DNA from: Prochlorococcus sp. AG-347-J14
GTDB lineage: Bacteria; Cyanobacteriota; Cyanobacteriia; PCC-6307; Cyanobiaceae
DNA length: 64,000 bases
Reading direction: 5' to 3'
Assembly (NCBI GenBank): GCA_003281505.1
Contig: QCBU01000005.1
Span: 1 to 64,000, forward strand
Numbering within the stretch: the first letter of the stretch is position 1; each line of letters opens with the position of its first letter. A program made the position numbers and the translations under genes. The notes under the pieces were generated by a model that did not search any database, was not told the origin of the DNA, and was given only the letters and a program-made list of their open reading frames with translations. This document shows positions 42,491 to 54,019 of this stretch, piece after piece.

Positions 42491-43975
42491 TCAATTAATC
42501 CAAGATCCATGAAGGCCATGTGGAATTGAAATGGGTAGTTCATAAACAGCTAATTCTTTTAAGTCTTTTGCGTCCAGTATCACTAAATCGCTTCCTCTTC
42601 TCTCTCCGTTCCATAGAAGTATAAATAAAAATCCCTCATCTTCTTTTGAAGAGTTTTCTAATGGAACCATAATTGGTTCACTTACGAATCCACTTGGGCC
42701 TGATGACCAAGAAATTTCTTCCTTTGTAATTAAATTTATTTTTTTTATTGCTTGAAGTGGAGCGTTCCCAAGTTTTTGAGATGTGCTTGCCATCCAACTA
42801 AAAGTTGCTGTTAATCCTAAGTTTTTAGGATTAACAACTGCAAATTCACAACATTGTTCACTTAAAGTTTCAAGTTCACTAGTTTTATTCTTTAGATCGA
42901 TAATTGATCTTTTCAGTTTTCCTTCTGGATATTTATCAAAGTCAATATCCCTGAAATTCTCGTCTGGACCAACGGATGGGAAATCATCATAAAAAATACT
43001 GTCTAATATGATTTTGGAATCTTTTTCAAAAGCATTTACATGATGAAAAACGAATCCTTCTGGAGCATCTATTGTTAATGGTGGCTGACCTCTAAATAAT
43101 CCACTTTCTCTGGGGATGATAAAAAACTTTGCCTTTTTATTTGGGTTTGACTTTAGACATTGTGCTGCCCCTCTTTTGCCCATTACGAATGGGAGAGGAT
43201 TGAAATCAATTGCATTCTGTAAAAATATTGCCCAATTAGTTGTAATTGCGAAATCATGAAGGAATGCAAAGCCATTGAAGGTATCTTTTCTGTCGAACAG
43301 GAGCTCTCCTGAGTTTGTACCAGCATTATTAAATTCCATTAATCTAATGGTACTTTTTGGCCCCGTTTGTACTCCAAAAGTAACTAAAAGTTCTGAGGAT
43401 GCATTTGAGTTTAGGTCTGTTTTGGGATGAGCACTGAATGCTTCGTTAGGCTTGAGCACCCCTTTTAATGTCGTTAAACCTATAGTGTCAAGACTATCAG
43501 GATCCATGGCATGTGGACCGGCTGCTTCCCATAATGCGAGAATTTCATCTCCTAATTTAATGACATGCGTATTAGCAATATTTTTGAATTTTAGATCTAA
43601 TACATTATTTAAAACTCCTCCATTTTTTTGTGTCCCAAAAACTCCTCTATAAATAAATTTATTTAATTTTTTTTCTTCCAAATAGCCTTTAGTTTTAACA
43701 AATCTATTTGTTAAGAATGGCTGGCCATTTTCGAATTTTATGGATGTTATCATTCCATCACCATCAAATGGATGATGAACCCATTGTCCACCTCTCTCTA
43801 ATATGCCTGGTCCATTTCTTAATAATGTTCCATTTAAATTTTTAATATTATTACCTTTGCTAACTGTAAGAGACTCTTTAGTTAGCTCCCTTTCTACATT
43901 TTGATATGCACTAGACCAATCCTCTTTATTAAAACTTTTGATTTTCTCGATTTTTTTATCTTGTAAATTAGTCAC
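42491..43975 (-). CDS. carotenoid cleavage oxygenase (RPE65/CCD family)
   Basis: LNGTLLRNGPGILERGGQWVHHPFDGDGMI, HDFAITTNWAIF, IPHGLHGSWI. Confidence 0.93.
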   Translation of the reverse strand: MTNLQDKKIEKIKSFNKEDWSSAYQNVERELTKESLTVSKGNNIKNLNGTLLRNGPGILERGGQWVHHPFDGDGMITSIKFENGQPFLTNRFVKTKGYLEEKKLNKFIYRGVFGTQKNGGVLNNVLDLKFKNIANTHVIKLGDEILALWEAAGPHAMDPDSLDTIGLTTLKGVLKPNEAFSAHPKTDLNSNASSELLVTFGVQTGPKSTIRLMEFNNAGTNSGELLFDRKDTFNGFAFLHDFAITTNWAIFLQNAIDFNPLPFVMGKRGAAQCLKSNPNKKAKFFIIPRESGLFRGQPPLTIDAPEGFVFHHVNAFEKDSKIILDSIFYDDFPSVGPDENFRDIDFDKYPEGKLKRSIIDLKNKTSELETLSEQCCEFAVVNPKNLGLTATFSWMASTSQKLGNAPLQAIKKINLITKEEISWSSGPSGFVSEPIMVPLENSSKEDEGFLFILLWNGERRGSDLVILDAKDLKELAVYELPISIPHGLHGSWIN

Positions 43976-44047
43976 AACAAAATAATTACTTTATTTATTC
44001 TCTCCAAAAATCAACTGAATTGTGGCTAATTCTAAAAAATTTCTATT

Positions 44048-44653
44048 TTATTGATTTTCTAGCATTCCTTTACTGCTTGGAATTGAATCAAATCTTCTCA
44101 GATCTATTTCTGTAGCCATTCTCATCGCTCTTGAAAAAGCTTTAAAGCAAGCCTCAACTATATGATGTGAATTACTACCTCGTATTTGATTAATATGGAG
44201 TGTAATACCACTGTTATTTATAAAGGCAATAAAAAACTCCCTTACTAGTTCAGTATCATAATTTCCTATTCTAGGAGCTTTTAATTGAAGATCATAAGAT
44301 AGATGTGGCCTTCCAGAGCAGTCTAAAGTGACTTGCACTAATGCTTCATCTAATGGTGCAAAAAAATGTCCAAATCTGCTTATTCCTTTTCTTTCTCCCA
44401 AGGCTTTTGAAAATGCTTTGCCTAATGCGATCCCTACATCTTCATTTGTATGGTGATCATCTATATGGGTATCTCCAATCGCTTTTATTTTTAAATCGAA
44501 TAAACCATGACTGGATATTTGATGAAGCATATGATCTAAGAATGGTATTCCTGTATCAATCTCAGATATCCCATTTCCATCTAAGTTTATAAATACAGAA
44601 ATATCTGTTTCATTCGTTTTTCTTTTTATTTCAGATTGCCTTAGAGATGACAT
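44048..44653 (-). CDS. hisB: imidazoleglycerol-phosphate dehydratase
   Basis: [30 protein letters not shown]. Confidence 0.97.
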   Translation of the reverse strand: MSSLRQSEIKRKTNETDISVFINLDGNGISEIDTGIPFLDHMLHQISSHGLFDLKIKAIGDTHIDDHHTNEDVGIALGKAFSKALGERKGISRFGHFFAPLDEALVQVTLDCSGRPHLSYDLQLKAPRIGNYDTELVREFFIAFINNSGITLHINQIRGSNSHHIVEACFKAFSRAMRMATEIDLRRFDSIPSSKGMLENQ

Positions 44654-44674
44654 TTTTATGCAAAAAAACTTAGT

Positions 44675-45457
44675 TTACATTCCATTAATGCAGTAACCCG
44701 CATCAACATAAATTGTTTGGCCTGAAATTCCGCTAGAGAGATCACTTAATAAAAAAGCAGCTGTATTACCTACTTCTGTTTGAGTGACTGTTCTGCGTAA
44801 AGGAGCCTTTTCTTCAACATTGTGAATCATATCTAAAATGCCACCTATAGCAGAACTAGCAAGTGTTCTTATTGGTCCAGCACTTATTGCATTAACTCTG
44901 ACTTGTTTTTCGGGCCCAAGCTCTGCAGAAAGATATCTTACTGAGGCTTCTAAAGCTGCTTTGGCCACTCCCATTACGTTGTAGTTAGGAATCGCTCTCT
45001 CTGATCCTAAATAAGTTAATGAGACAACGCCAGCACCATCACTAAAAAGTGGTTTTGCTGCTTTACATAAAGGTGCTAACGAATACGCACTTATATTAAG
45101 AGCCCTATCGAAACCCTCTGAAGAGGTAGCACTATAATCTCCAATCAATTCGTCGCGTCCTGCAAATGCTAAGCAGTGTACTAATCCATCAATTTGCCCC
45201 CAATTGTTTTCTATATTTTTAAAGATTTCTTCAATTTGGGCTGGATTTTGAACATCAAGAGGTAAAAATAATGATGGGTTTAATGGTTCAGTTAGTTCTC
45301 GAACTTTAGATTCGAATCTTCCCTTATCATCAGGCAAATATGTGATTCCAAGTTCTGCGCCAGCTTTTGAAAGTTGTTGAGCAATACCCCATGCTATTGA
45401 ACGATTGTTGGCAATTCCCGTAACAAGAATTTTTTTGCCAGTTAGATTAAGAAGCAT
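44675..45457 (-). CDS. fabI: enoyl-[acyl-carrier-protein] reductase
   Basis: MLLNLTGKKILVTGIANNRSIAWGIAQQL (ATG at 45457), GPIRTLASSAIG. Confidence 0.95.
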   Translation of the reverse strand: MLLNLTGKKILVTGIANNRSIAWGIAQQLSKAGAELGITYLPDDKGRFESKVRELTEPLNPSLFLPLDVQNPAQIEEIFKNIENNWGQIDGLVHCLAFAGRDELIGDYSATSSEGFDRALNISAYSLAPLCKAAKPLFSDGAGVVSLTYLGSERAIPNYNVMGVAKAALEASVRYLSAELGPEKQVRVNAISAGPIRTLASSAIGGILDMIHNVEEKAPLRRTVTQTEVGNTAAFLLSDLSSGISGQTIYVDAGYCINGM

Positions 45458-45563
45458 TTTGTTTATTATTTCTATATATTCTCCTATATAAAAGTACCTA
45501 TGTTTATGGATTACTGCAAAATGTACAATAATTTTCAAATATCAAAGAATATTTAACTTAAAC

Positions 45564-46157
45564 ATGGTCAGAACAAATTCTATGGTTTTGGAATTAGGTT
45601 TTCAATTACCTAATTTCGAAATGTTAAATGCTAATTCTACTAATAATCAGTATTTTAATTCTCAAAATCTAGATAATCGGCATTTACTTTTAATGTTTAT
45701 TTGTGCCCATTGTCCATTTGTTAAATATATTGAGAATCAAATTTTCACCTTTAGTAAAGAAATTGAAAATACAGTTCAAACAGTTGCAATTTCTAGTAAT
45801 GATATTGTCACTCATCCTTCAGATTCTCCTGAAAATTTGAGATTACAAGCACAATCACAGGGATGGAGTTTCCCTTATCTGTATGATGAAAATCAAAATT
45901 TTGCTAAGGAATTAAAAGCCGCTTGCACTCCGGATTTTTATCTTTTTTCAAATGAAGGAGATGGAGATTTTTTATTGTTTTATCATGGCCAATTAGATGA
46001 TAGTAGACCAGGTAATAATATCCCTCTGTCTGGAAAAGATTTGCGCTCTGCTGTAAAAGATTTGAATCAAGATAATTCTTATCCTTCAAATCAGATGCCT
46101 TCTTTAGGTTGCAATATAAAATGGACTCCTGGTAAAGAACCCAGTTGGTTTAAATGA
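45564..46157 (+). CDS. thioredoxin-like/peroxiredoxin-like protein
   Basis: LLMFICAHCPFVKYIENQ with CxxC. Confidence 0.8.
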   Translation: MVRTNSMVLELGFQLPNFEMLNANSTNNQYFNSQNLDNRHLLLMFICAHCPFVKYIENQIFTFSKEIENTVQTVAISSNDIVTHPSDSPENLRLQAQSQGWSFPYLYDENQNFAKELKAACTPDFYLFSNEGDGDFLLFYHGQLDDSRPGNNIPLSGKDLRSAVKDLNQDNSYPSNQMPSLGCNIKWTPGKEPSWFK

Positions 46158-46210
46158 ATTAAAAATTTTTTTCCCCCATAGAAATATGGTTTAGGGTTAA
46201 TATATTCACT

Positions 46211-47416
46211 ATGCAGATACCTCCATTTACTTTAAATAGGCAGTACCAAGAAATTGGCTCAGAAATTGAGAGTGAGGTTTCTAAAGTTTTAAAAGGTGGC
46301 CAGTATATTGGAGGACAAGAAATTGCTAAATTTGAAGAGAGTTTTTCTAGTCTGATTGGTGTTGAAAATACTATTGGATGTAATAGTGGAACTGATGCTT
46401 TAGTATTAGCTTTGCGAGCATTAGATATTGGTGTGGGTGATGAAGTTATTACCTCATCTTTTAGCTTTTTTGCGACTGCAGAGGCTATTAGTGCAGTTGG
46501 TGCTCATCCTGTTTTGGTAGATATAGATCCAGAAACTTATCTCATTAATACTGATCTAATAGAACAAGAAATAAATTCTAATACCAAGGCAATTATGCCA
46601 GTTCATTTATTTGGGAATGCAGTGAATATGACCTTAGTAAAATCTTTGGCCAACAAATATGATTTAAAAGTAATCGAAGATTGTGCTCAGGCAACATGCA
46701 CAATGTGGGAAAATTCCAAAGTTGGTAGTATCGGTGATATAGGTTGTTTTAGCTTTTTCCCTACTAAAAATTTAGGAGCTGCTGGAGATGGTGGAGCAGT
46801 AACAACTTCAGATAAGAAGATTGCCAAAAAAATTAGAGAACTGGCTGTTCATGGCAGCCCAATTAGATATCACCATACCCAAATTGGATATAACAGTAGA
46901 CTTGATACTATTCAAGCTGCCATCTTAAACATTAAAATTAAATATATTTCTAAGTGGATTAATAATCGCCAAAAAATTGCTAATAATTACCTTTATTTAT
47001 TAGAAGAAAATCCATTTATTAGTTTCCCAAAAATTAGCTCTGATTCAATTTCCCATTCTTGGAATCAATTTGTCATCAAATTAAGAAACGATAAATATTT
47101 TTTAAATGAAGATTTTTCAAATTTATTTGATACTGATTGCAAAAAATACTATTCCTTAAGGAATTTGGTGAAACAACAACTTTTTGAAAAAGGTATTAAT
47201 TCAATTATTTATTATCCAATTCCAATACACGCACAAATAGCTTACAAAAATAAAAATTTTTCTAGAACAAAACTCATAAATACAGAGAGAATTTGTACAG
47301 AAGTTCTAAGTCTCCCAATGTTTCCTGAAATTTCTTATGAAGAGCAAGTTTATGTAGCAGAAAATTTAAATAAAGTTTTGAAGAATTGTATAGAGGAACT
47401 TCAAATTTCAGCATAA
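46211..47416 (+). CDS. DegT/DnrJ/EryC1/StrS-type aminotransferase
   Basis: GCNSGTDALVLALRALDIGVGDEVITSSFSFFATAEAI, FSFFPTKNLGAAGDGGAV. Confidence 0.92.
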   Translation: MQIPPFTLNRQYQEIGSEIESEVSKVLKGGQYIGGQEIAKFEESFSSLIGVENTIGCNSGTDALVLALRALDIGVGDEVITSSFSFFATAEAISAVGAHPVLVDIDPETYLINTDLIEQEINSNTKAIMPVHLFGNAVNMTLVKSLANKYDLKVIEDCAQATCTMWENSKVGSIGDIGCFSFFPTKNLGAAGDGGAVTTSDKKIAKKIRELAVHGSPIRYHHTQIGYNSRLDTIQAAILNIKIKYISKWINNRQKIANNYLYLLEENPFISFPKISSDSISHSWNQFVIKLRNDKYFLNEDFSNLFDTDCKKYYSLRNLVKQQLFEKGINSIIYYPIPIHAQIAYKNKNFSRTKLINTERICTEVLSLPMFPEISYEEQVYVAENLNKVLKNCIEELQISA

Positions 47417-48837
47417 AGTGATTTAAATAATCTTTGTTGTATGTTGTGATGGACAATAGGACTTGAATAATTATTTTTTTCTAAATTAGATATCTCACCA
47501 TTTAATAATTCTGAATTTGACACTTTTGATAATTCAGGAATCCAATATTTTATATATTCGCAAATAGGATCAAATTTCTTTGCTTGGGTATATGGATTAA
47601 AAATTCTAAGTGGTTTTGGATCCATACCGCTACTAGCGCTCCACTGCCATCCCCCATTATTTGCAGCTAAGTCTCCATCAACCAACGTCTCCATAAATTT
47701 TTTCTCGCCCATTTGCCAACTGCATATAAGATCTTTTACCAGAAATGAAGCGACTATCATCCTACATCTGTTATGCATCCAGCCAGTACTATTAAGTTGA
47801 CGCATTGCAGCATCAACTATAGGTACTCCGGTCTCTCCGTTGCTCCAATGTTGAAACCATTCATTATTATTTTGCCATGCAAAGTGATCCCATTTTTTTC
47901 TATATGGACCTTTCTCTAGCTCTGGGAAATGGAATAAGCAATGTTGATAAAATTCACGCCAAACAAGTTCTTTTTGCCAAGTTTCAATTGATAGGTAATT
48001 TCCTTGATTTGCAAAATCTGAATTCAAATTTAATGTGGCGTTCCAAACTTTTCTAATGCTGATGGTGCCGAATCTTAGAGATGCACTTAGAAATGATGTC
48101 CCATTATGGGAAGGAAAATCTCTTGCAGAACTGTAAGAATATATTTTTTTTTCGTTAATAAAGTTTTCTAATAATGTTTGCGCAGCATTCTCCCCTGGTC
48201 TACATGGACAAATATTCGAACCAGGAAATTTGATACTTTTGTTAAATTTCTCTAGAACCGAATCAGATGACTTTATTATCTTATTTTCTTTGAGTTTATT
48301 ATCGATATCTTTAAAATGGAAAACAACTTTATCTTGTTCAAATGAACCTAATAAGTTCATTTTTGATTTAACTTTTTTATAAAAAGCTCCATAAACTGAA
48401 TAAGGATTATTATTTCCTGAAAATATTTTTGAAGGGTCTACTAATAAGTGATCCCAAGTTTCAATAACTTGAATATTTTGTTCTGTTAAATTATTTTTTA
48501 TTACTAAATCTCGATTAATCTCATAAGGTTCAATTGATCTATTCCAAAAAACAAATTTAGCATCTATTTTCTTTGCTAATTTAGGAATTATCAATACCGG
48601 ATCTCCTTCTTCCATAACTAATCTGCTACCCATTTTTTTCCAATTATTTTCTAATTCTAGAAGCGAATTTCCTAGAAACCAAGCTCTTGAACTTGCATTG
48701 AAATCGTGTGAGTAATTTTTATCGAATATATAAGTTGAAGTAATAGCATTTGATAGTGAAAATGCTTTGATTAAAGCTTGATTATCAAATATTCTTAAAT
48801 CCTTTCTGTGCCAAAAAAGTATTCTAGGTTTATTCAT
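47401..48837 (-). CDS. phrB: deoxyribodipyrimidine photolyase/cryptochrome family
   Basis: ILFWHRKDLRIFDNQAL, GWMHNRCRMIVASFLVKDL. Confidence 0.94.
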   Translation of the reverse strand: MNKPRILFWHRKDLRIFDNQALIKAFSLSNAITSTYIFDKNYSHDFNASSRAWFLGNSLLELENNWKKMGSRLVMEEGDPVLIIPKLAKKIDAKFVFWNRSIEPYEINRDLVIKNNLTEQNIQVIETWDHLLVDPSKIFSGNNNPYSVYGAFYKKVKSKMNLLGSFEQDKVVFHFKDIDNKLKENKIIKSSDSVLEKFNKSIKFPGSNICPCRPGENAAQTLLENFINEKKIYSYSSARDFPSHNGTSFLSASLRFGTISIRKVWNATLNLNSDFANQGNYLSIETWQKELVWREFYQHCLFHFPELEKGPYRKKWDHFAWQNNNEWFQHWSNGETGVPIVDAAMRQLNSTGWMHNRCRMIVASFLVKDLICSWQMGEKKFMETLVDGDLAANNGGWQWSASSGMDPKPLRIFNPYTQAKKFDPICEYIKYWIPELSKVSNSELLNGEISNLEKNNYSSPIVHHNIQQRLFKSLYAEI

Positions 48838-49397
48838 AATTTATCTAAAAATTGTTTAGCTCTAAACCAAGCCGTAACGGTTTTGGCGTCAAGAATTTCA
48901 TCCCCACTAGAAATGAGATTATCTAGTTCGTCGGGATCTAAAATTAATACTTCTATATCTTCATCTAAATCTCCTTTAACCTCGGATTTGAGTTTGTTTA
49001 AATCACGAGCTAAAAATAAATAAATTTCTTCATCTGCATAACCAGGAGCAGGTACAAGAGTTCCCAATTCATCCCATTTGTTTGCAATGAATCCAGCCTC
49101 TTCTTGTATTTCTCTTTGAATTGAATTAATAGGTGTTTCACCTATTTCTAATGTACCTGCTGGAAATTCTAATAAATATCTTGAAACAGCAAATCTATAT
49201 TGCCTAAGAATGATAACTTTATTGTCTTTTGTAATAGGTACGGCTAATGCTGCTCCAGGATGCTTAATATATCCATATTCACCTTCATGTCCATTTGGAA
49301 GCTCAATTCGATTTATTTCGAAACTAAATTTTTTTGATTTTAACTCAGATATTTTTTCTTTAAAAATGGATCTTTTTATAAAGTTTTTGTGGCCCAT
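48834..49397 (-). CDS. NUDIX hydrolase (ADP-ribose pyrophosphatase type)
   Basis: FPAGTLEIGETPINSIQREIQEEAGF. Confidence 0.92.
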   Translation of the reverse strand: MGHKNFIKRSIFKEKISELKSKKFSFEINRIELPNGHEGEYGYIKHPGAALAVPITKDNKVIILRQYRFAVSRYLLEFPAGTLEIGETPINSIQREIQEEAGFIANKWDELGTLVPAPGYADEEIYLFLARDLNKLKSEVKGDLDEDIEVLILDPDELDNLISSGDEILDAKTVTAWFRAKQFLDKL

Positions 49398-49457
49398 AAT
49401 TTTTAAATAAAGCTAGCCTAACAGTTATTTTTTGGTTTTGTAAATCATTTATATAGA

Positions 49458-50024
49458 CTATTTTGGGGTATCAAACTTTTTGATTTTTTGGCTTCTACTC
49501 AAGATCTCAGATAGTGGTGTAATAACGAAATTCCGATTCATGAATCTAGGGTGAGGTAATGTTAATTCCTCGTCAACCATATGAAAATCTTCCCACCAAA
49601 GAATATCTAAATCGAGACATCTTGATAGCCATTTCTTTCCCATTGGTGTCTCTTCTCGTCCGAAAAATCTCTCTAACTTTTTTAGCTCTTTTAAAAGTAA
49701 TTTTGCTTTTTTATTTGATGGTTTTGGAAATGAATTACTTTTTATGAGCAATAGAGTATTTAAATAATTTGGCTGCTCATTTTCAACTCCATGAGGTAAT
49801 GTCTCATAAATTGAAGACCAAAAAAAGTTTGCATTAAACTTTCTTTTCTCCTCTTTTTGTTTGTTGGAATTACCTCCCCATTCATTTATTATTTCTTCTA
49901 TTTTTGGTTTGCACATTAATAGTGACTCAAGAGGGCTTCCGAATTTACTATCAATATTTGCTCCGAGGGATATACATAGTCCATTTTTGATATTAAGATT
50001 TGATAATTCCACTACAAAAAACAA
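49458..50024 (-). CDS. folK: HPPK: 6-hydroxymethyl-7,8-dihydropterin pyrophosphokinase
   Basis: [40 protein letters not shown]. Confidence 0.92.
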   Translation of the reverse strand: MFFVVELSNLNIKNGLCISLGANIDSKFGSPLESLLMCKPKIEEIINEWGGNSNKQKEEKRKFNANFFWSSIYETLPHGVENEQPNYLNTLLLIKSNSFPKPSNKKAKLLLKELKKLERFFGREETPMGKKWLSRCLDLDILWWEDFHMVDEELTLPHPRFMNRNFVITPLSEILSRSQKIKKFDTPK

Positions 50025-50060
50025 AGTTATTGGATAAATTCTATATCAGGCATTTTTAAA

Positions 50061-52244
50061 GTGAATTTGAATCCCGAGTTACAAGAAAAAGGAGAAATAA
50101 AAAATTTAATGAAGTCAAAGGATTCTTTTAGAGCTTTCCCTTTGGCGGCAATTACAGGTCATAGTTTATTAAAGTTATCTTTGCTTTTAGCAGCAGTTGA
50201 TCCCAGTTTAGGAGGAGTTATTATCGCTGGAGGAAGAGGTACTGGTAAGTCAGTATTAGCTAGGGGTTTGCATACTTTACTCCCTCCTATAGAGGTATTA
50301 GATAATGAATTAATATTGGAAAAGCTAACTATGAGAAATAGTAATACTTCATTAAGACCAATCGGTAAGAACCTAGATCCAGATAAGCCAGAGGAATGGG
50401 ATATTAGTACTAATAAATTGTTAGAGGAGGTAATTGGAAGTGATTATTTGAATCAAATTGAAGAAATTCCGAAAAAAGTAAGAGAGGCTCCATTTATCCA
50501 AGTTCCCATTGGCATAACAGAAGATAGGCTTGTTGGATCAATTGACGTCGCTGCATCATTAAGTACTGGGGAACAAGTTTTTCAGCCTGGAATTTTAGCA
50601 GAGGCTCATAGAGGCGTTCTTTATGTAGATGATATAAATTTATTGGATGATGGCATTGTAAATTTAATTCTTGAAGCCACAGGAAGAGAGAAAAATAATA
50701 TTGAAAGAGATGGTTTAAGCCTTTCTCATCCTTGTAGGTCACTTTTAATAGCAACTTATAATCCTGAAGAAGGTGCTCTAAGAGATCATGTTTTAGATCG
50801 TTTTGCCATCGTGCTTTCCGCAGATCAATCTATTGATAATGCTCAAAGAGTTGATATTACAAAATCTGTTTTATCGCACGCAGAAAATAATATTAAATTT
50901 TCAGAAAGATGGTCTGAAGAATCTGATAATTTATCCACTCAATTAATTTTGGCGAGACAATGGTTAAAGGACGTCAAGATAACAAAAGAGCAAATAACGT
51001 ATTTAGTTAATGAAGCTCTTAGAGGAGGAGTAGAAGGGCATAGGTCAGAATTATTTGCAGTAAAAGTAGCAAAGGCTAATGCAGCTCTTCGAGGCGATGA
51101 GAATGTAAATTCTGAAGACCTAAAAGTAGCAGTAAGGTTAGTTATTCTTCCACGAGCAATGCAAATGCCTCCAGACGATGATGATATTCAACCACCCCCT
51201 CCAGAGGATCAGAGCCCCCCACCCCCACCTAAATCAAATAATGAAGAGTCTGAGCCTGATACTAGTGAAAATGATAATGAGCAAGACCAAGAACAAGAAG
51301 AAGATAATTCTGATGGAGAAGAAGAATCTACTCCCGAAATACCTGAAGAATTCATATTAGATCCTGAGGCATGCATGGTTGATCCTGATTTATTGCTTTT
51401 TTCATCAGCTAAAGCTAAAGCAGGGAATAGCGGTAGTAGATCAGTCATATTTAGTGATAGCAGAGGAAGATATGTAAAACCTATTATTCCAAGAGGTAAA
51501 GTTAAAAGAATTGCTGTAGATGCTACCCTTAGAGCTGCTGCTCCATATCAAAAATCGAGAAGATTAAGGAACCCTAATAAATCAATAGTTATTGAAGAAA
51601 ATGATTTTAGAGCAAAGCTTCTTCAAAAAAAGGCGGGGGCCTTAGTAATTTTTCTCGTTGATGCTAGTGGCTCTATGGCTTTAAATAGAATGCAAAGTGC
51701 CAAAGGCGCTGTAATTAGACTTTTGACAGAAGCGTATGAGAATAGAGATGAAGTAGCTCTTATTCCTTTTAGAGGTAATCAGGCCGAAGTGCTTTTGCCT
51801 CCAACAAGATCAATAACTGCTGCAAAAAGAAGGTTGGAAACAATGCCTTGTGGTGGAGGTTCCCCTTTGGCACATGGATTAACACAATCAGCAAAAGTAG
51901 CAAAAAATGCTCTTTCAACAGGAGATATAGGTCAAGTTATTGTTGTGGGGATAACTGATGGACGAGGAAATGTACCATTAGGATTATCACTAGGACAAAA
52001 TGAGATTGAGGGAAAAGATAGCGAAAATGAAAGTGTCAATTTAAAACAGGAGGTTCTAGATATAGCTGCAAAATATCCCATGCTTGGGATAAAACTCTTA
52101 GTAATTGATACTGAGAGAAAATTTATAGCAAGTGGATTTGGTAAAGAATTAGCAGAGGCTGCTCAAGGGAAATACGTTCAATTGCCAAAAGCTACAGATA
52201 AAGCTATAGCAGCTATGGCTTTAAATGCTATCAATGAATTCTAA
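50061..52244 (+). CDS. chlD: magnesium chelatase subunit D
   Basis: AAA+ [14 protein letters not shown], acidic/poly-Pro linker, [14 protein letters not shown]. Confidence 0.97.
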   Translation: MNLNPELQEKGEIKNLMKSKDSFRAFPLAAITGHSLLKLSLLLAAVDPSLGGVIIAGGRGTGKSVLARGLHTLLPPIEVLDNELILEKLTMRNSNTSLRPIGKNLDPDKPEEWDISTNKLLEEVIGSDYLNQIEEIPKKVREAPFIQVPIGITEDRLVGSIDVAASLSTGEQVFQPGILAEAHRGVLYVDDINLLDDGIVNLILEATGREKNNIERDGLSLSHPCRSLLIATYNPEEGALRDHVLDRFAIVLSADQSIDNAQRVDITKSVLSHAENNIKFSERWSEESDNLSTQLILARQWLKDVKITKEQITYLVNEALRGGVEGHRSELFAVKVAKANAALRGDENVNSEDLKVAVRLVILPRAMQMPPDDDDIQPPPPEDQSPPPPPKSNNEESEPDTSENDNEQDQEQEEDNSDGEEESTPEIPEEFILDPEACMVDPDLLLFSSAKAKAGNSGSRSVIFSDSRGRYVKPIIPRGKVKRIAVDATLRAAAPYQKSRRLRNPNKSIVIEENDFRAKLLQKKAGALVIFLVDASGSMALNRMQSAKGAVIRLLTEAYENRDEVALIPFRGNQAEVLLPPTRSITAAKRRLETMPCGGGSPLAHGLTQSAKVAKNALSTGDIGQVIVVGITDGRGNVPLGLSLGQNEIEGKDSENESVNLKQEVLDIAAKYPMLGIKLLVIDTERKFIASGFGKELAEAAQGKYVQLPKATDKAIAAMALNAINEF

Positions 52245-52251
52245 ATATTTC

Positions 52252-53097
52252 TTATGGATAAATTTCATTAAGGAATTTTGAAAGTCCAATCGTTAAATCT
52301 CTTATAGATTTTGTTAATTCTTTATCTTGTGTTAATTTTTCAAAATCATCGCTCATATCATCTATTTTGGTTGAGATAGATCTAGCAGCATTAATTGTCA
52401 ATTTAATGTCATTAAGGGTTTCTTTGTCATCAATAGTAGACAAAATGTTATTTAAATGGTTAGCAGCAATTGTAATTTCTTTTATTAGAGGTTCCACTCT
52501 TTGAAGTTCTTGTTTCGATAAATAAATTAATTCATCAAGATTTTCTTGAGTTCTATCAAATTGGTCAATTGAGGTAACGATGTTTTCAATTAGGTTTTCT
52601 TGATTTGTTTCTTTTAAAAGTTGGCTTATTCTATTAGTTATATTTGAGAGACTTGATAGTTGTTTACCTGTAATAGTGTCTCCCTGACAAATAATTAATT
52701 TTGCATCGCATTTTTCTGATATAGGTTTTGCAATGTTTTTAGGAATTGTCTTGTCACTAGTTTCTAAAGCAACCTGTACATCTCCTCCGAGGAAAGAATT
52801 TGTTACTACCCTTGCAAAAGCTGGTCTTGGAAGAATGATTTCAGGATTATTTAAAACTATCTTTGCTTTAATTGATTCATTTGTAAACAAGATATCTTCT
52901 ATAGATCCAACTAAGATTCCTCTATAAGTAACTGGAGATTTTTTTGATAAACCGCTTGCGTTATTGAATTCAGCAAAGAGGTGCCAATTTTTTGAAGATA
53001 ATCTCACTCCTCTTAGCCAAAAAGAAAAAAATGAGAATATTAAAATTCCTCCTAATAAGGAAAAACCAACTATTGAGTCTCGTAAGCTTCTACGCAT
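52252..53097 (-). CDS. MlaD/MCE-domain lipid-transport substrate-binding protein
   Basis: N-terminal TM then LSKKSPVTYRGILVGSIEDI MCE motif. Confidence 0.88.
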   Translation of the reverse strand: MRRSLRDSIVGFSLLGGILIFSFFSFWLRGVRLSSKNWHLFAEFNNASGLSKKSPVTYRGILVGSIEDILFTNESIKAKIVLNNPEIILPRPAFARVVTNSFLGGDVQVALETSDKTIPKNIAKPISEKCDAKLIICQGDTITGKQLSSLSNITNRISQLLKETNQENLIENIVTSIDQFDRTQENLDELIYLSKQELQRVEPLIKEITIAANHLNNILSTIDDKETLNDIKLTINAARSISTKIDDMSDDFEKLTQDKELTKSIRDLTIGLSKFLNEIYP

Positions 53098-53102
53098 AAT
53101 TT

Positions 53103-53888
53103 CTAAATGTCTTTGGGTTGCATAGGACCATCAAGTTTTCCATTCCTAAATTGAAATACATAGGGATCCTTACTCTTTTTAAATTCATCAATCGAGCCTG
53201 CCCATCGGAATTTACCTCCATAAAGCATTAAAACTTTATCTGAAGTTCTCTCTATAGTACTAAGAACATGGCTAACCACAATAGATGATCCGCTAGCTTT
53301 TTGATTTGTCTTATTAATTAAATCTTCAATTCTTGAAGAGGCAATGGGATCAAGGCCGGCAGTTGGTTCATCAAAAAGTAATAAAGGTTTAGATTTTGCA
53401 TTAAGAGTTTGATCAGTAATTAATGCTCTCGCAAAACTTACTCTTTTTTGCATACCTCCACTTAATTCATTTGGAAGTTTATTTTCAACATTAAATAATC
53501 CTACTTCTGCTAAGCATTCACGTACTATTTCATGAATTGACTTTTTCGATAGGTTTTTATTTCTCTTGAGGAGAAAACCTACATTTTCTTCAATTGTTAG
53601 AGAACCTAATAAAGCCGGGTTCTGAAAAACTAGTCTTACATCAGGAGGATTATTTTGATCTAATCTCAAATATTTTTGCTTCTCTCCAAATATTCTTAAT
53701 TCTCCTTTGGTAGGTAAAATTAATCCTGCTAATATTTTTAAAATGGTTGATTTACCAGAACCTGAAGGGCCAACAATAGCTAATTTCTCTCCATCATTAA
53801 GTTCAAAATTTATTTGATTAAGTACATTAACTTCCCCCCAGCCTATTGAAAGGTTTTTTGTTTCGACAGCATGATTTGATTTTTTCAA
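53103..53888 (-). CDS. ABC transporter ATPase (MlaF-like)
   Basis: GPSGSGKSTILK Walker A, LSGGMQKRVSFARAL signature, LLLFDEPTAGLDP. Confidence 0.92.
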   Translation of the reverse strand: MKKSNHAVETKNLSIGWGEVNVLNQINFELNDGEKLAIVGPSGSGKSTILKILAGLILPTKGELRIFGEKQKYLRLDQNNPPDVRLVFQNPALLGSLTIEENVGFLLKRNKNLSKKSIHEIVRECLAEVGLFNVENKLPNELSGGMQKRVSFARALITDQTLNAKSKPLLLFDEPTAGLDPIASSRIEDLINKTNQKASGSSIVVSHVLSTIERTSDKVLMLYGGKFRWAGSIDEFKKSKDPYVFQFRNGKLDGPMQPKDI

Positions 53889-54019
53889 AACTTATATAAA
53901 AAACATCTATATATTTCATTTTGCCTATTTTTAGAAATAAAAAAAGGATGTATGAATTTGATTTATAATGATTTTATATAGTATTTAAATTTGAGAAAAA
54001 TAATTTAAGAGGTTTTTTA

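Noticed and set aside
51178-51448. ORFs on both strands over the ChlD linker and the Pro/Asp/Glu-rich repeat
   Set aside because: Low-complexity acidic/poly-Pro linker is a normal ChlD feature; overlapping ORFs are artefacts of biased composition.
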